A stretch of 5,876 nucleotides of DNA from JBEVEP01 sp040512755. GTDB lineage: Bacteria; Pseudomonadota; Alphaproteobacteria; Rhizobiales; Rhizobiaceae. Where the stretch lies: the NCBI GenBank assembly GCA_040512755.1, contig JBEVEP010000310.1, positions 1 to 5,876 of the forward strand, read 5' to 3'. The notes below the pieces were generated by a model that was not told the origin of the DNA, did not search any database, and saw nothing but the letters and a program-made list of their open reading frames with translations. This document shows, one piece after another, positions 5,687 through 5,876 of this stretch. Each line of letters starts with the position of its first letter. Position 1 is the stretch's first letter. The position numbers were made by a program, and so were the translations under genes.

Positions 5687-5876
5687 TCACCTGCGCAGCG
5701 GCAGGAGGGCGCGGATGCGCGCGTCGCGAAAGTAGAGCCCGCTCCAGACGAGCAAGGCGAGATAGACTCCGAACAGAACGTGCGAGAAGAGCGGGCTCTC
5801 GACGCGCACATGCGTCGCGACCGTGCCGCCCAGATAGGCGGTGAGCAAGATCGCGCCCAGGAGCGCCGTCGGCGGC
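5687..5876 (-). CDS. DoxX-like membrane protein, C-terminal part
   Basis: The last 63 codons of a minus-strand gene, including TGA at 5689-5687, lie in the window; the start is beyond the right edge. The product contains LLGAILLTAYLGGTVATHV, a polar turn, then HVLFGVYLALLVWSGLY and a short basic tail, LLPLRR. Two hydrophobic helices joined by a conserved GG-x-x-A-x-HVR turn match the C-terminal half of DoxX-like proteins, four-helix inner-membrane proteins whose role in most bacteria is unclear. The codon pattern is GC-rich at third positions. It converges on the remnant to its left and is unlikely to share regulation with the PHA genes. Confidence 0.72.
   Translation of the reverse strand, partial: PPTALLGAILLTAYLGGTVATHVRVESPLFSHVLFGVYLALLVWSGLYFRDARIRALLPLRR

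Noticed and set aside
5440..5811. 123-codon minus-strand ORF
   Set aside because: Its Ser/Arg/Pro-rich product crosses both the molybdoenzyme remnant and the DoxX-like gene in other frames, so it is a shadow.
1..5876. CRISPR array, rRNA or insertion-sequence ends
   Set aside because: No regularly spaced repeats, no ribosomal RNA sequence and no transposase or terminal inverted repeats were seen.

Overview
The window is GC-rich bacterial DNA centred on polyhydroxyalkanoate (PHA) storage. The high GC, a phasin beside a class I PHA synthase that carries the extra PHBC_N-type segment, a DUF2934 protein and a DoxX-like protein together suggest a proteobacterium, most likely an alphaproteobacterium. 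The taxon is an inference from protein style, not a database match.

Layout, left to right. Positions 1-295 hold no gene I can support, but end in a compact control region: an extended -10 promoter flanked by two dyad T-N11-A boxes. A complete LysR-family regulator follows (296-1186). A 380-base gap with several inverted repeats leads to a phasin gene (1567-1980), which is closed by an intrinsic terminator (2046-2073). A 266-base leader, ending in a possible 30-codon ORF that overlaps the next start as TGATG, precedes the PHA synthase gene phaC (2340-4190). Six bases later comes a predicted six-helix membrane protein of unknown function (4197-4742).

The right-hand part is accessory and decayed. 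A small gene appears broken by two single-base deletions (about 4816-5032). Three bases after its apparent stop lies an intact 99-residue DUF2934 protein (5036-5335). Directly after that stop, in the same frame, is a 5' and 3' truncated remnant of a sulfite-oxidase-type molybdopterin enzyme with one single-base deletion (5336-5562). Opposite it on the minus strand are a short coding-like fragment (5570-5686) and the C-terminal 62 residues of a DoxX-like membrane protein that runs off the window (5687-5876).

How the genes fit together: PhaC polymerises (R)-3-hydroxyacyl-CoA into granules and the phasin coats them. They lie side by side in the same direction, but the terminator makes them separate transcription units. 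No phaA, phaB, phaZ or phaR is present, so monomer supply lies elsewhere. The membrane protein is placed to be co-expressed with phaC. The LysR protein most likely controls its own promoter; a link to the PHA genes is not shown. I see no clearly new biological system. The most useful leads are the two-box autoregulatory site, the phaC-coupled membrane protein and the cluster of frameshifted remnants.
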